From Colwellia_A sp047621305 (GTDB taxonomy: Bacteria > Pseudomonadota > Gammaproteobacteria > Enterobacterales > Alteromonadaceae): a stretch of 64,000 bases of DNA. Positions 52,519 through 61,495 of this stretch are shown here, piece by piece. The translations under genes were made by a program, and so were the position numbers. The stretch is taken from NCBI GenBank assembly GCA_047621305.1, contig JBLHNB010000013.1, positions 13,152 through 77,151 of the forward strand. The letters run 5' to 3'. The notes under the pieces are model-generated. The model was not told the origin of the DNA. It searched no databases and saw only the letters and a list, made by a program, of their open reading frames with translations. Positions within the stretch are counted from its first letter, which is position 1, and each line of letters begins with the position of its first letter.

Positions 52519-53842
52519 GGGTCCAAAAATAGCAAATCGTCAACCCAATGTATTACTTATATTTGAGGATGTTAATGAATTTGCCGGGGTAACAAGTATT
52601 ATTAAAACACAGTTTTCAGAATATCGTGCTATTCGACATAATAAACAAACGGTTGATATTCTCACTGAAGCTCAACCTCCGGTTATTTTATTTGGACTAG
52701 CTACTGTTGAAAAATCTATCGAGTTTTATTCAACCTTAGTTGAAAAGGGAAAATTGAACTACGCTCACTACAGCATAGTACTATGCAGTAATAAACAATC
52801 GCTAGTGGCTTTTAGTTGTTGTATGAAAGGTGTCTTTGATAATTATTTTGTCTTTCAACCGTTAACAGAAAAATTTAGACTGTTGATGATTGTACAAGCG
52901 GGTTTATTGGCTTGTGAGTCTAAAAGTAACTTAAAAGAATTTAATGAAGATCTATTTAATAGCATTGACGAAGAATTATCACAGCAAATTGATGAAGCAA
53001 GTTATTACAAACAAAACTTGTTGTCAACAATTCAGCAAGGTAGGGAGAGTATTAATAAAATTAGTGAAGACTTACAACAGCAATCAACGGACAAAGGCAC
53101 TTCCCCTCAAAAAATTGTAAGCATCTTAACTGATGATCATGTTAATCCTTTATTATCTTCCTTAGAAGAAGGTATATGTTTTAGCTTAGAGCAGATTATA
53201 AGTCAGTTAGTTGCTAAACAAATTTCACAACAAACAAATCAATTATACGCGAATAGAGTTCTGCAAGATTATCCTTCAGAGCAAGAACATGCAGAAGAGG
53301 TTAATAGTGTAAAACGTGAATTAGCTAAAACGTCAGCAGGTAATTTAGACGAAGGTAATCAGCAAGATATTACTACAACGGATCCAACAATTGATCAAAC
53401 CAGTGAGCAAGAGTTCACTACAGAAAAAACAGTCCCTGCTCCAATACTAAGGAAAAGTAATAAAAAACATATATTAGTTGCTGAAGATAATCCGCTATAC
53501 AAGGATATGTTGTTAAGTATTCTGATCAGTGAAGGCTATAATGTTGATGCAGCTGAAGATGGAATTGTCGCTCTTCAAAAAATTAAAGAACACACTTATG
53601 ATTTAATACTTATGGACTTATTTATGCCTAAGTTGGATGGCTTAAATGTTACTAAAAAAATACGTGAAATATCAGGAGGTAAAGACATCCCCGTGATCGC
53701 TTTAACAGGTAATAAAAATAAAGAATTGGTTAGAAAATGGGCTAGTTACGGATTAAAAGGTTATATAATTAAACCGTCCAGTAGAGACGATATCATATCG
53801 TCGGTACGTAAAGTTTTTGGTACAGAGACCGCTGATAATTAA
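52508..53842 (+). CDS. Response regulator with C-terminal receiver and no DNA-binding output
   Basis: This 444-residue protein has a degenerate receiver-like region at the N terminus (~10-130), a long Gln/Glu-rich helical linker, and a complete receiver at ~325-440: ILVAEDNP, phospho-acceptor Asp370 in LMDLFMPKLDG, ALTGNK and IIKPS. It has no DNA-binding, GGDEF or EAL output, so it must act by protein contact. The ATG at 52508 has GGAG 9 bp upstream, while the earlier in-frame ATG at 52493 overlaps that site. It overlaps the Hpt gene. Confidence 0.85.
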   Translation: MVAKGPKIANRQPNVLLIFEDVNEFAGVTSIIKTQFSEYRAIRHNKQTVDILTEAQPPVILFGLATVEKSIEFYSTLVEKGKLNYAHYSIVLCSNKQSLVAFSCCMKGVFDNYFVFQPLTEKFRLLMIVQAGLLACESKSNLKEFNEDLFNSIDEELSQQIDEASYYKQNLLSTIQQGRESINKISEDLQQQSTDKGTSPQKIVSILTDDHVNPLLSSLEEGICFSLEQIISQLVAKQISQQTNQLYANRVLQDYPSEQEHAEEVNSVKRELAKTSAGNLDEGNQQDITTTDPTIDQTSEQEFTTEKTVPAPILRKSNKKHILVAEDNPLYKDMLLSILISEGYNVDAAEDGIVALQKIKEHTYDLILMDLFMPKLDGLNVTKKIREISGGKDIPVIALTGNKNKELVRKWASYGLKGYIIKPSSRDDIISSVRKVFGTETADN

Positions 53843-53911
53843 TGGCGCAATAAAATAACGTTACTGGTTTCTTATTTTATACAACAAGTTAGCTTCAAAT
53901 GGAAAATTAAT

Positions 53912-55144
53912 ATGGAATACTTTATTTCAAGACAGCCCATTTTAAAAGTTGATAACAGTACGTTAGGTTACCGGCTACGTTTTCGTGACGATATAGAAGA
54001 TATCCTTTTACAAATGAGTTGTTCCGAACACGAAAGTAAGCAAGGCGATAAGTTACGATTGAGCTTTTCTCAAGTAACGGCAGGTAAGCTTGCTTTTATT
54101 AATTTTGAAGGTAACGTTATTGAGTTATTGATGGTAAAACACTTAAACTCTACCGATACCGTTATCAATGTAAACGCAACATCAGCTCCCTCTAAGGGTC
54201 TACTATCAGCTTTATTAGTATTACATGAGTTAGGCTATAAGATTTGCTTAGAAAATATAACGGATACCACAGCATGGAAAAGCATTTATTCAGCTATTAG
54301 TTATTTAGCACTAACAACAGATATAATTACCCAAGACAATTTTATAAGCATTATTGATCAAGTAGGCATGCACCCCAACGTTAAATTGATTGCAACTGAC
54401 GTTAGCACAAAGGCATCGTACGATACGGCTGTACAATTGGGTTTTAGTTATTTTGAAGGCGATTTTTTTGCTCAACCTGAAAAATCACAAAAACGTGAAA
54501 TGTCTCCTGGAGAAACTAGTTTAGCTGAGCTTCTTTATCTAACTTCATTAAACGATGTTCAATTACCTAAAATAATTGAAACGGTCAAACGAGACGTATA
54601 TTTAACATATAAAATATTAACTTATGCTAATACGGTGTTTTTTAAACGGCGTGAAGAAGTCTCTACAATAAAGCAAGCGATTGTAATGTTAGGGCTAACT
54701 GAGTTAAAACGCTTTGTTTCTATCTTATTTACAACACAGCTCAGTCAATTGCGCTCAAAAGAACTCGTTAGATTTTCGCTTTATAGAGGGCGGTTTTGTG
54801 AATTTATGATCGAGCTTGAGTCGGATACAGCTCAAACGGAAGAAATGTGTGGTGAAGCATTTTTAGTAGGTTTGCTATCTTTAATTGATGTTATGTTTAA
54901 TGAGCCTATTGAACAAGCGTTAAAAAAGCTGTCTTTGTCTGAAAAAATAATGGGGGCAATATTACGACAGGAAGGACGATTAGCATCCTATTTAGAATTG
55001 GCTAAAATAAGTGAGAAAGGAGAGTGGTCAAATGCCTTTCAATTAGCATCATCATTAGATATCAGTAAAGTTCATTTAATGCATTCCAATTCAAGATCGT
55101 TATTATGGGCGAATAAACAAATGGCGATACTCGACTTGAATTAA
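53912..55144 (+). CDS. HDOD protein with a degenerate EAL domain
   Basis: This 410-residue paralogue of the protein at 48226 has the same build (EAL-like ~1-200, HDOD ~205-400, with YANTVFFKR and TIKQAIVMLGLTELKRF). Every EAL active-site position that I can align is changed: ExLxR reads RLRFR, the VEILE acid is lost (VINVNA), DD reads EN, KxD reads TTD, AE reads AT and QG reads EG. It therefore cannot hydrolyse c-di-GMP and is probably a scaffold. It follows the receiver gene after ~70 bp and may be in the same operon. Confidence 0.85.
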   Translation: MEYFISRQPILKVDNSTLGYRLRFRDDIEDILLQMSCSEHESKQGDKLRLSFSQVTAGKLAFINFEGNVIELLMVKHLNSTDTVINVNATSAPSKGLLSALLVLHELGYKICLENITDTTAWKSIYSAISYLALTTDIITQDNFISIIDQVGMHPNVKLIATDVSTKASYDTAVQLGFSYFEGDFFAQPEKSQKREMSPGETSLAELLYLTSLNDVQLPKIIETVKRDVYLTYKILTYANTVFFKRREEVSTIKQAIVMLGLTELKRFVSILFTTQLSQLRSKELVRFSLYRGRFCEFMIELESDTAQTEEMCGEAFLVGLLSLIDVMFNEPIEQALKKLSLSEKIMGAILRQEGRLASYLELAKISEKGEWSNAFQLASSLDISKVHLMHSNSRSLLWANKQMAILDLN

Positions 55145-55204
55145 CATAATATTCAACGTGGGATTGATCGATTTTGTGGCGTGACTAATATCAAAAAACC
55201 TTAC

Positions 55205-55437
55205 ACTGAGGGGGATTTAGCGCATAGTTAACTATTGTTTTTTCGGACCTATCTTTGAGTTTCTCTAAAATATCTAATGCAGTGCGGCCAAAAGTGGTAA
55301 CTTCATAGGCGATCGCTAATAACGTCACACGTGACTAAGCCTTGTACCTCTAACTCTTTTAGACGCTGGTCGACCATCTTCTTACTGGCGTCACCTAACA
55401 TGCTAGACAATTCGTTAAAACGTACAGTGACTGGCAC
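55205..55437 (-). pseudogene. Remnant of an HxlR-family transcription regulator
   Basis: Read leftward, one frame gives VRFNELSSMLGDASKKMVDQ, then RLKELEVQGLVT, the winged-helix core of HxlR proteins. After a frameshift near 55315 the other frame continues as AYEVTTFGRTALDILEKLKD. Both halves align in order with HxlR proteins. No start region is left, so this is a decayed gene. Confidence 0.7.
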
Positions 55438-55448
55438 AATGCGGCCTA

Positions 55449-55587
55449 TTTTACTCAGGAAATAGCTCAAACCCTAAAAACCGAGTCAATGGTACGCAAT
55501 GCTGAAATGCAATATCGGCCATTAGGAATTATTGCTGTAATCTCACCTTGGGATTATCCATTGGTTAAGAGCAATTATCGAGAATGA
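55449..55587 (+). pseudogene. Remnant of an aldehyde dehydrogenase gene
   Basis: A short open stretch encodes EMQYRPLGIIAVISPWDYPL, close to the N-terminal PLGVVGVISPWNYP signature of NAD(P)-dependent aldehyde dehydrogenases, and ends at a TGA soon after. About 45 residues of a ~480-residue protein remain. It directly abuts the HxlR remnant in opposite orientation, so the two may once have been a regulator-enzyme pair. The remaining ~215 bp to the next gene show nothing. Confidence 0.65.
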
Positions 55588-55803
55588 TTATTCTATTCAA
55601 TAAATGCCTTGCAGTTACCTCTTTTTGACTTACTGAAATCTACATCTTGCCGTGTGACGGCTATAGATACTAATGCAGTGTTACCGCTACAAGTATCTTG
55701 AGCAAACACCGGAATAGCTTAATTTTTAACAACAAAACCTTAAAATTGACTACACTTATAAAAACCTTTTTAACTTATTATGGATAAAGCGAGGGGAAAT
55801 GGT

Positions 55804-56367
55804 ATGTTCGACATATTAGAATATGATGACGCACCAGAAGACGTTAGAGAAATATATGATGATATTTTAAAAAATTTAGGTAACGAAGGTTTAGTCGACT
55901 ATTTTAAAGTGCTAGGTAAGCATAATAAAAATATATTAGGCGCTACATGGGATTTATTAAAAAAGGTATTAATCAAAGGAGAGTTACCTAGGTCACTTAA
56001 AGAGCTCGTTTTTGTTGCGGTATCAAATGAAAATAATTGCCGTTATTGTACTGATGTTCATAGTGCTGTTTGCAAAATGATGCATGTAGATGAAAATACC
56101 TTGCAAAAGGTATTAGACAAAGCTAAAGACTTAAACCCCAAAAGAGTTAAAGTAGCGATAGATTTTGCTATAAAAATGGCCATTAACGTTAGTTCAATAA
56201 CATCAAACGATCACCAAATTTTAATGGACGTCGGCCTGAGTAAAAGTGAAATATTTGAATTAATGTCATTAGTGAGTGTAACTAATTATTCCAATACCCT
56301 CGCACAAGGTATGATGATTGCTGTAGATAATAATATCCTCACTATTTTAGAACGAGAAAGCACATGA
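55804..56367 (+). CDS. AhpD-like / carboxymuconolactone decarboxylase family protein
   Basis: This ~187-residue all-helical protein has the AhpD core motif ENNCRYCTDVHS (CxxC...H), which in AhpD gives thiol peroxidase or disulfide reductase activity. The start at 55804 has a GAGGGG site 7 bp upstream; an ATG 24 bp earlier would place that site inside the gene. Its stop overlaps the next gene's ATG (ATGA). Being coupled to a hybrid kinase, it may link redox state to signalling, which is inference. Confidence 0.75.
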   Translation: MFDILEYDDAPEDVREIYDDILKNLGNEGLVDYFKVLGKHNKNILGATWDLLKKVLIKGELPRSLKELVFVAVSNENNCRYCTDVHSAVCKMMHVDENTLQKVLDKAKDLNPKRVKVAIDFAIKMAINVSSITSNDHQILMDVGLSKSEIFELMSLVSVTNYSNTLAQGMMIAVDNNILTILEREST

Positions 56368-57986
56368 GTGGAGATGTAATTGATACCTATCAATTGAGCT
56401 CGCTCATTGAATTAACCAATGCGATGGCCGATGAGAGCATTAGTTCGAAACAAAAGATTGAAAATATAATCGTAAAATTTACGAAAAAATTGGTTTGGAC
56501 ATTAAATTTTGATCTTTGCTTTAAGCTTAATAGTAATCAAATTGGCGATGTAGAACCTATCTATAACGGCAACAACTATGATGAAAACTTTAATAGTTTA
56601 CAAGAATATCCGCTGTCATATTTTAAACAAAATAAAGAAATTACCATCGCAGACAAACGTTTTAACTTAGCTTACAGCGTATTATCTAATCATAAAAAAA
56701 ATTCACAAGTATTGATTTTCCTCAAGCTGGAAGAAAAATTTTCACCTCAATGTTTAATTATCTTAGAACTGTATTGTTTCGCAGTTAAAAAAGTCATCGA
56801 AACTAAGAGAAATGAAAGAAAAAGGATAAAATTATTAAAAGCAAAAATTATCCTTGAGCAGTCTAATAATCAAATTTCAAGATTTTTAGCGAATATGTCA
56901 CATGAAATTAGAACACCGATGAATGGGATTTTAGGCATGGTTACGCTACTTAGTGATACTGATCTTAATAAAGAGCAAAGTGACATGGTCGACACCATAA
57001 CATCATGTGGAAAAGGGCTGTTAAAGGTACTCAATGATGTATTAGATTATAGTAAAATTGAATCGGGAAAACTTGAACTTGAAACGGTAAATTTTGAACT
57101 GAAAAAATGCCTAAACGAAATTATTTATTTATCGTCTTTTCAAGCAAATGAAAAACAGATCAATATTATCACTGAAATTGATCAAGTAACGCCTAAACAC
57201 CTTACTGGCGATGTTACCCGTATTAAACAAATATTGATAAACTTTATGAGTAATGCTGTTAAATTTACAGATCTTGGTGATATTACATTATCAGTCAGTA
57301 GTGAGACAGTTGATGAAAGCAATTACAACGTTAGCTTTAGCATAAAAGATACGGGTATCGGCATTAGTGAAGATAATCAGAAGAAATTATTTCAAGCGTT
57401 TATTCAAGCTGATGCTTCAACGACACGTAAATTTGGTGGTACTGGATTAGGCCTTGCCATTTCAGCTAAACTCGCTAAAGCAATGGATGGTAGTGTCACA
57501 GTGCAAAGTAAAGAAGGAGTTGGATCTACCTTTTGTGTTTCTCTTCCTTTAGAAAAAGCAACAAATGAGCAATATTTTGGAGCAGATAATCTTAAATTAA
57601 AAATTAGTGAACACCTCTCTGAAAAGGTAATGAAGCACACAATACTTGTTGTTGAAGACAATCGAATAAATCAAAAAATAGCTGAGAAAATGCTATCTAA
57701 ATTAGGGTTTACCTGCGATATCTCTGAAAATGGCCAAGAAGCATTAACCGCTTTAGCGACTAAAAATTATAGCCTTATCTTTATGGATATGCAGATGCCT
57801 GTAATGGATGGCATTAGCGCCACTAAAAAAATAGTCGAAAAATATGGCAATAAAAGGCCAACTATAGTGGCTATGACCGCGAACGTATTTCAAGAAGACA
57901 GAGACAGGTGCATTACTGCGGGGATGAATGATTTTATTGCAAAACCTATCGATATTGCTGAATTGGTGCGCGTTTTGTCTAAATAA
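56364..57986 (+). CDS. Soluble hybrid sensor histidine kinase (HisKA-HATPase-REC)
   Basis: This 540-residue kinase has no membrane helix. Residues 1-160 form a GAF-like or unknown sensor region. HisKA has His180 in SHEIRTPMNGILG; the ATPase domain shows FMSNAVKFT, DTGIGIS and GGTGLGLAI. The C-terminal receiver has Asp475 in FMDMQMPVMDG and Lys in IAKPI. It is translationally coupled to the AhpD-like gene. Its phosphate could pass to the Hpt protein at 52171 (inference). Confidence 0.88.
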   Translation: MSGDVIDTYQLSSLIELTNAMADESISSKQKIENIIVKFTKKLVWTLNFDLCFKLNSNQIGDVEPIYNGNNYDENFNSLQEYPLSYFKQNKEITIADKRFNLAYSVLSNHKKNSQVLIFLKLEEKFSPQCLIILELYCFAVKKVIETKRNERKRIKLLKAKIILEQSNNQISRFLANMSHEIRTPMNGILGMVTLLSDTDLNKEQSDMVDTITSCGKGLLKVLNDVLDYSKIESGKLELETVNFELKKCLNEIIYLSSFQANEKQINIITEIDQVTPKHLTGDVTRIKQILINFMSNAVKFTDLGDITLSVSSETVDESNYNVSFSIKDTGIGISEDNQKKLFQAFIQADASTTRKFGGTGLGLAISAKLAKAMDGSVTVQSKEGVGSTFCVSLPLEKATNEQYFGADNLKLKISEHLSEKVMKHTILVVEDNRINQKIAEKMLSKLGFTCDISENGQEALTALATKNYSLIFMDMQMPVMDGISATKKIVEKYGNKRPTIVAMTANVFQEDRDRCITAGMNDFIAKPIDIAELVRVLSK

Positions 57987-58106
57987 CCTAAGCTCTGGAT
58001 AAGCAGTACGTGCTCAACTGATTGATTTTACTTAAACATCAAGGCTCATTATCCACATCAGGTTAGATAACTAAATTTTGCCTTTTAACGGGGCTTTCAT
58101 ACTTTT

Positions 58107-58245
58107 CTAATGATTGTCATCATGCCCACCAAGAGCGAATATATGAATATACTCCTCATCGAACTTGTAAATAAGGCTATCTTTTTGATCAATCTACTTT
58201 GACCATAAAACCGGTAAATTATGTTGCAGCGGTTCTGGTTTGCCT
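58107..58245 (-). pseudogene. Remnant of a YoeB/Txe-type toxin gene
   Basis: Read leftward, one frame gives GKPEPLQHNLPVLWSK and, after a one-base shift, another gives DQKDSLIYKFDEEYIHIFAL, then GGHDDNH and a stop. These are in order the GKPEPLK-NLSG-WSRRI and RLVYKF-type end of YoeB/Txe/RelE-family mRNA interferases. The N-terminal half and any antitoxin gene are not seen. It lies in the 717-bp gap after the second kinase. Confidence 0.65.
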
Positions 58246-58337
58246 AATCACCGACAGTGATTACAATAAATATATCACCAGCACCACGGGGCAATAATTT
58301 AATGAAATGGTCAAGTATATTCATAGAATCAAAGATA

Positions 58338-58501
58338 TTATACCAATTAAATTAAAGTAGTTATCTATTATAAGCGAGAGTAAATGTTCAATAGCAAGGC
58401 GCTTGAATGAGTAATAGCGTGCTATTGGGATTGAAAGCAACGCAGATATTGGATATTTAGACCGCCTTAAAATGATCGATTCATTATTTCAATTGGTATA
58501 A
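58338..58501 (+). mobile_element. MITE-like repeat, copy B (complete)
   Basis: The element has an 11-bp perfect terminal inverted repeat TTATACCAATT...AATTGGTATAA, about 160 bp inside, and no open frame. The core (AAGCGAGAGTAAATGTTCAA, then AGCAAGGCGCTTGA) is the reverse complement of the element at 12749-12911. TA at both outer edges may be part of the repeat or a target duplication. Confidence 0.75.
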
Positions 58502-58588
58502 GTTCGTCTATTTACCTTTATTTACTAATTTGCACTAAGATTAAACTAATAACGTTAAATAGTTATAGGTTGAATACCTTTAAATGTG

Positions 58589-58660
58589 TATACCAAAGCC
58601 ACTTGGGAATGCGTATTTCAGCAAGTCGAGAAACGATTATATTCAAGTAACTTGGGTATA
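58589..58660. repeat. 72-bp inverted-repeat element
   Basis: TATACCAAAGCCACTTGG and CAAGTAACTTGGGTATA form 17-bp imperfect terminal inverted repeats around a ~37-bp middle. A short GTACAACTA tandem (TTAGGTACAACTAA twice, 58675-58699) follows. It has no coding capacity and is a second family of small repeats. Confidence 0.6.
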
Positions 58661-58703
58661 GTCGTTACCAATATTAGGTACAACTAATTAGGTACAACTA
58701 TTA

Positions 58704-61178
58704 ATGAGCAATGTCATAAGTTCTTACTTACAACAATTTGAAAAAGAAATATTAAGTTTGGTTCCTTATGCGAGTAACGACAGGCTAGAGTTTCTAATTA
58801 AGAAACTCCTACCCGAAGAAAGCTCCGGGCAACACCTTGCCGTTAAAAACGAAATTAAAAAGCTTGCTCAACAAACAACAAAATCAATAGATTTACGTTT
58901 ACTTTTTACTGACTGTGAAGTTTTTAAATACAAGAACGTCACACATTATCTTGATTGCGCTGGTAAAGAATTATTCAAAAAAAAACTCGTTGAATATCAA
59001 AATCTTTACACTATTGCTGTATATCATGAAGTATATGAAGATGCTCAAAAAAGAGCGGAAAATATAGAGGATGCGGAAGGTGGAAGTAAATTCTCAGAAT
59101 TTACAATAGATAAAACTGAACCTAAACCATTAGTAAATAAAAACAGGATTATTCATGAAATTAAAAAACTTAATTCTTCCTGTAAAGTATTTATTAACCC
59201 TATTATGGGGATGACACCTCAAGGAAAAAAAGGTGTTGGTATTAGCGCGAGTATAGAAAAAATGAATAACCGAAAAGTTGTTATTCACACCTCAAATGAA
59301 ATAAGAGACGTAAAAGCTAATAAGTTATATTTATGGTTATATGATCATCATAAAGAAATAGACTTTGCTGAAGAACTTGAACTTGGTTTTGTGATCATAG
59401 ATAGTCAGAAATCTTCAGTAAATAATAAATTTGAATACCTTCTAAAATATTCAAGCCCATTAACAGATAAACAAATGCGCGTTTTATTTTCTTATTATTT
59501 AAGGAAAAAAAACCTTGCTATCATAGGTCCCACAGAACAATTTATAGCACCATTATTTGATTCGATTACCTCTAAAGGTTATGAGCAGTTATATCTAAAT
59601 AAAACGCATGATATTCCGCTGCTTTGTTATAAAAACAATAATACATGGCATGCAAAAATAGCAATGAAAACGTCAGGTAATGATGAGTTGTGGACTTTTT
59701 TTAGCGATACAAAACAAAATTTTCATTTGCCGGTATTGCTTGGTCATAAAGATATTCAACATGCTTTGAACGAACGTAATAATGTTGATAAGTATGCCTT
59801 TATCCTTAAGTCTAGTTATAAAGGTAATTTTACCTATGCACTTATTTGGTATGATGAACTTGTTACTAATAAAAAGGTAAGAATTGTTTTTAATCACTAT
59901 TTCAAGAATGGTCTTTTTAGAGTACTTAAAATATCGTCGTCGCTTATTAATCCTAAAGAAGATGCTTATGTTCCTTCAGCCTTGCCTTGCCATGTTCATC
60001 CTAAAATGGCGGTATTAAATAGGGCTACACCTAAAGCCGCTTTAGACATGATTAGTGATTGTGACCATATGATAACAATCTCAGATATAACCAGTTTGTA
60101 CGAAACGATATATCAGCCTATACGTGGTAAAATTACTGAGTTAGAACATCTCCTACCTGAATGTTATCAACTTAACGCTGTAGATGATCTTGCTGAAACT
60201 GAAATAGTAACAGCTGAAAATGATGACTCAAGAGATGAAGATCGTTTCGTTTTATCTTTTAAAATGGCTGTAACACGAAGTAACAATGTCGTGACAAATA
60301 TTATAGGCACAACTAAAAATATTTCTACTCAAGGTTTATTAGTTAAACTTGTTGAAAAAACTAAATTTAAAGCAGGTGAAGAAATTGAAATTAAATTAAC
60401 CGTACCCTTTACTGCACAAGAACGAACGCTTGAAAAACAGAAATATATTGTACTGGGCTATGATAGTCATGGCGCAGTTCGCTTATTAATAAACACAATC
60501 GAAAGTAAACATTTGGGATGCAGAGCCATACGCAAGTATATCTACCAGCACATTGATAACATTGAAGCATGTGGTAAGCGGGGCAGCCGAATTTATGGTC
60601 TTCAAAAAGCGATGAGAAATATATATGCCCATAATCATTTTTCTATACCATTCTATTTAAAAGCGACTAAACATCAACAATATATTAATGCTGCGAGCTT
60701 TAGTGGTAACTCTGCGCTTAAACACCTTGTTTATAAAAATGATAATAGTGAAGAAATTATCCTCAACTTGTTAAGTAATCAAAAATTTAGAAATTCATGC
60801 TTAGCAATCATTGCCGTTATCGCATCTCAAAATTTACCTGCTCGTGCTTTTTATATTCTGGTGTTACCGAAAGATAAAAATGAAAATGAAGAGTACTCGT
60901 TTTGGTATCGTGATTTATCAGTATTAAAGAAATCTTCTCAATTAAAAAAATATACAGATAAGGTTTTTGATCTTGGTCAGCCAGCAATTTTAAAAATTGA
61001 ATTGAAAAAAAGTAATAAAGCTCGAAATATGTATTACCGTGATGAAATAAGTTATTTAAAGAGTTTAGATAAAGATCTCGCTGATGATCTTGAGATTCAA
61101 TTAGAAAATACCATAGGTATCGGAGAAGTGACTGATTTAACGGATATAGCCATTGATATGATCAGTTATACTAAGTAA
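58704..61178 (+). CDS. Large PilZ-domain c-di-GMP receptor protein
   Basis: This 824-residue cytoplasmic protein has a PilZ domain at ~505-600: RDEDR (RxxxR, Arg510 and Arg514) and NISTQG (NxSxxG, from Asn539), both needed to bind c-di-GMP. The flanking ~500 and ~220 residues are not recognised and have no membrane segments. Proteins of this build occur in Shewanella and Colwellia without known output. It sits at the end of the signalling region, after the HDOD-EAL and kinase genes, and is a plausible c-di-GMP effector for it. Confidence 0.82.
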   Translation: MSNVISSYLQQFEKEILSLVPYASNDRLEFLIKKLLPEESSGQHLAVKNEIKKLAQQTTKSIDLRLLFTDCEVFKYKNVTHYLDCAGKELFKKKLVEYQNLYTIAVYHEVYEDAQKRAENIEDAEGGSKFSEFTIDKTEPKPLVNKNRIIHEIKKLNSSCKVFINPIMGMTPQGKKGVGISASIEKMNNRKVVIHTSNEIRDVKANKLYLWLYDHHKEIDFAEELELGFVIIDSQKSSVNNKFEYLLKYSSPLTDKQMRVLFSYYLRKKNLAIIGPTEQFIAPLFDSITSKGYEQLYLNKTHDIPLLCYKNNNTWHAKIAMKTSGNDELWTFFSDTKQNFHLPVLLGHKDIQHALNERNNVDKYAFILKSSYKGNFTYALIWYDELVTNKKVRIVFNHYFKNGLFRVLKISSSLINPKEDAYVPSALPCHVHPKMAVLNRATPKAALDMISDCDHMITISDITSLYETIYQPIRGKITELEHLLPECYQLNAVDDLAETEIVTAENDDSRDEDRFVLSFKMAVTRSNNVVTNIIGTTKNISTQGLLVKLVEKTKFKAGEEIEIKLTVPFTAQERTLEKQKYIVLGYDSHGAVRLLINTIESKHLGCRAIRKYIYQHIDNIEACGKRGSRIYGLQKAMRNIYAHNHFSIPFYLKATKHQQYINAASFSGNSALKHLVYKNDNSEEIILNLLSNQKFRNSCLAIIAVIASQNLPARAFYILVLPKDKNENEEYSFWYRDLSVLKKSSQLKKYTDKVFDLGQPAILKIELKKSNKARNMYYRDEISYLKSLDKDLADDLEIQLENTIGIGEVTDLTDIAIDMISYTK

Positions 61179-61204
61179 AAGTAAAAGTAAAAGTAAAAGT
61201 AAAA
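61175..61204 (+). repeat. (GTAAAA)5 hexanucleotide repeat at the end of the PilZ gene
   Basis: Five exact GTAAAA copies begin one base before the TAA stop of the PilZ gene. A change in copy number would not alter the protein because the stop is in the first copy. Confidence 0.85.
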
Positions 61205-61495
61205 AGCAAAAACTTGAGCGTCGACATCCATTATTGAAGTGCAAACCACCCACCCACACATTATAAAATAATCAACAGCTCGATAAGCTTCAACTAGCTC
61301 TGATTGAAAGCTCGGCTAACGACATCTATGAACAACGTTTATAAGTATTCGCGGGTATATGTGCTTATTTAACGAGTTTATAGGCTGACAAGCCAGCCGA
61401 TAAAATATGATGGCTTTTGAGCAGCCGAAGCTTCATTCTTTTGTTGAACAAGCCTGTTGATGTTTGCAATAACAACTAGAATAACCGAGCTCATA
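61205..61495. other. Gap with no gene recognised
   Basis: No open frame of note. A small hairpin GGCTGACAAGCCAGCC occurs near 61384. The sequence may be a relic of a lost gene; nothing further can be supported. Confidence 0.3.

Noticed and set aside
61205..61495. Possible transposase remnant
   Set aside because: No recognisable protein fragment in any frame and no terminal repeats.
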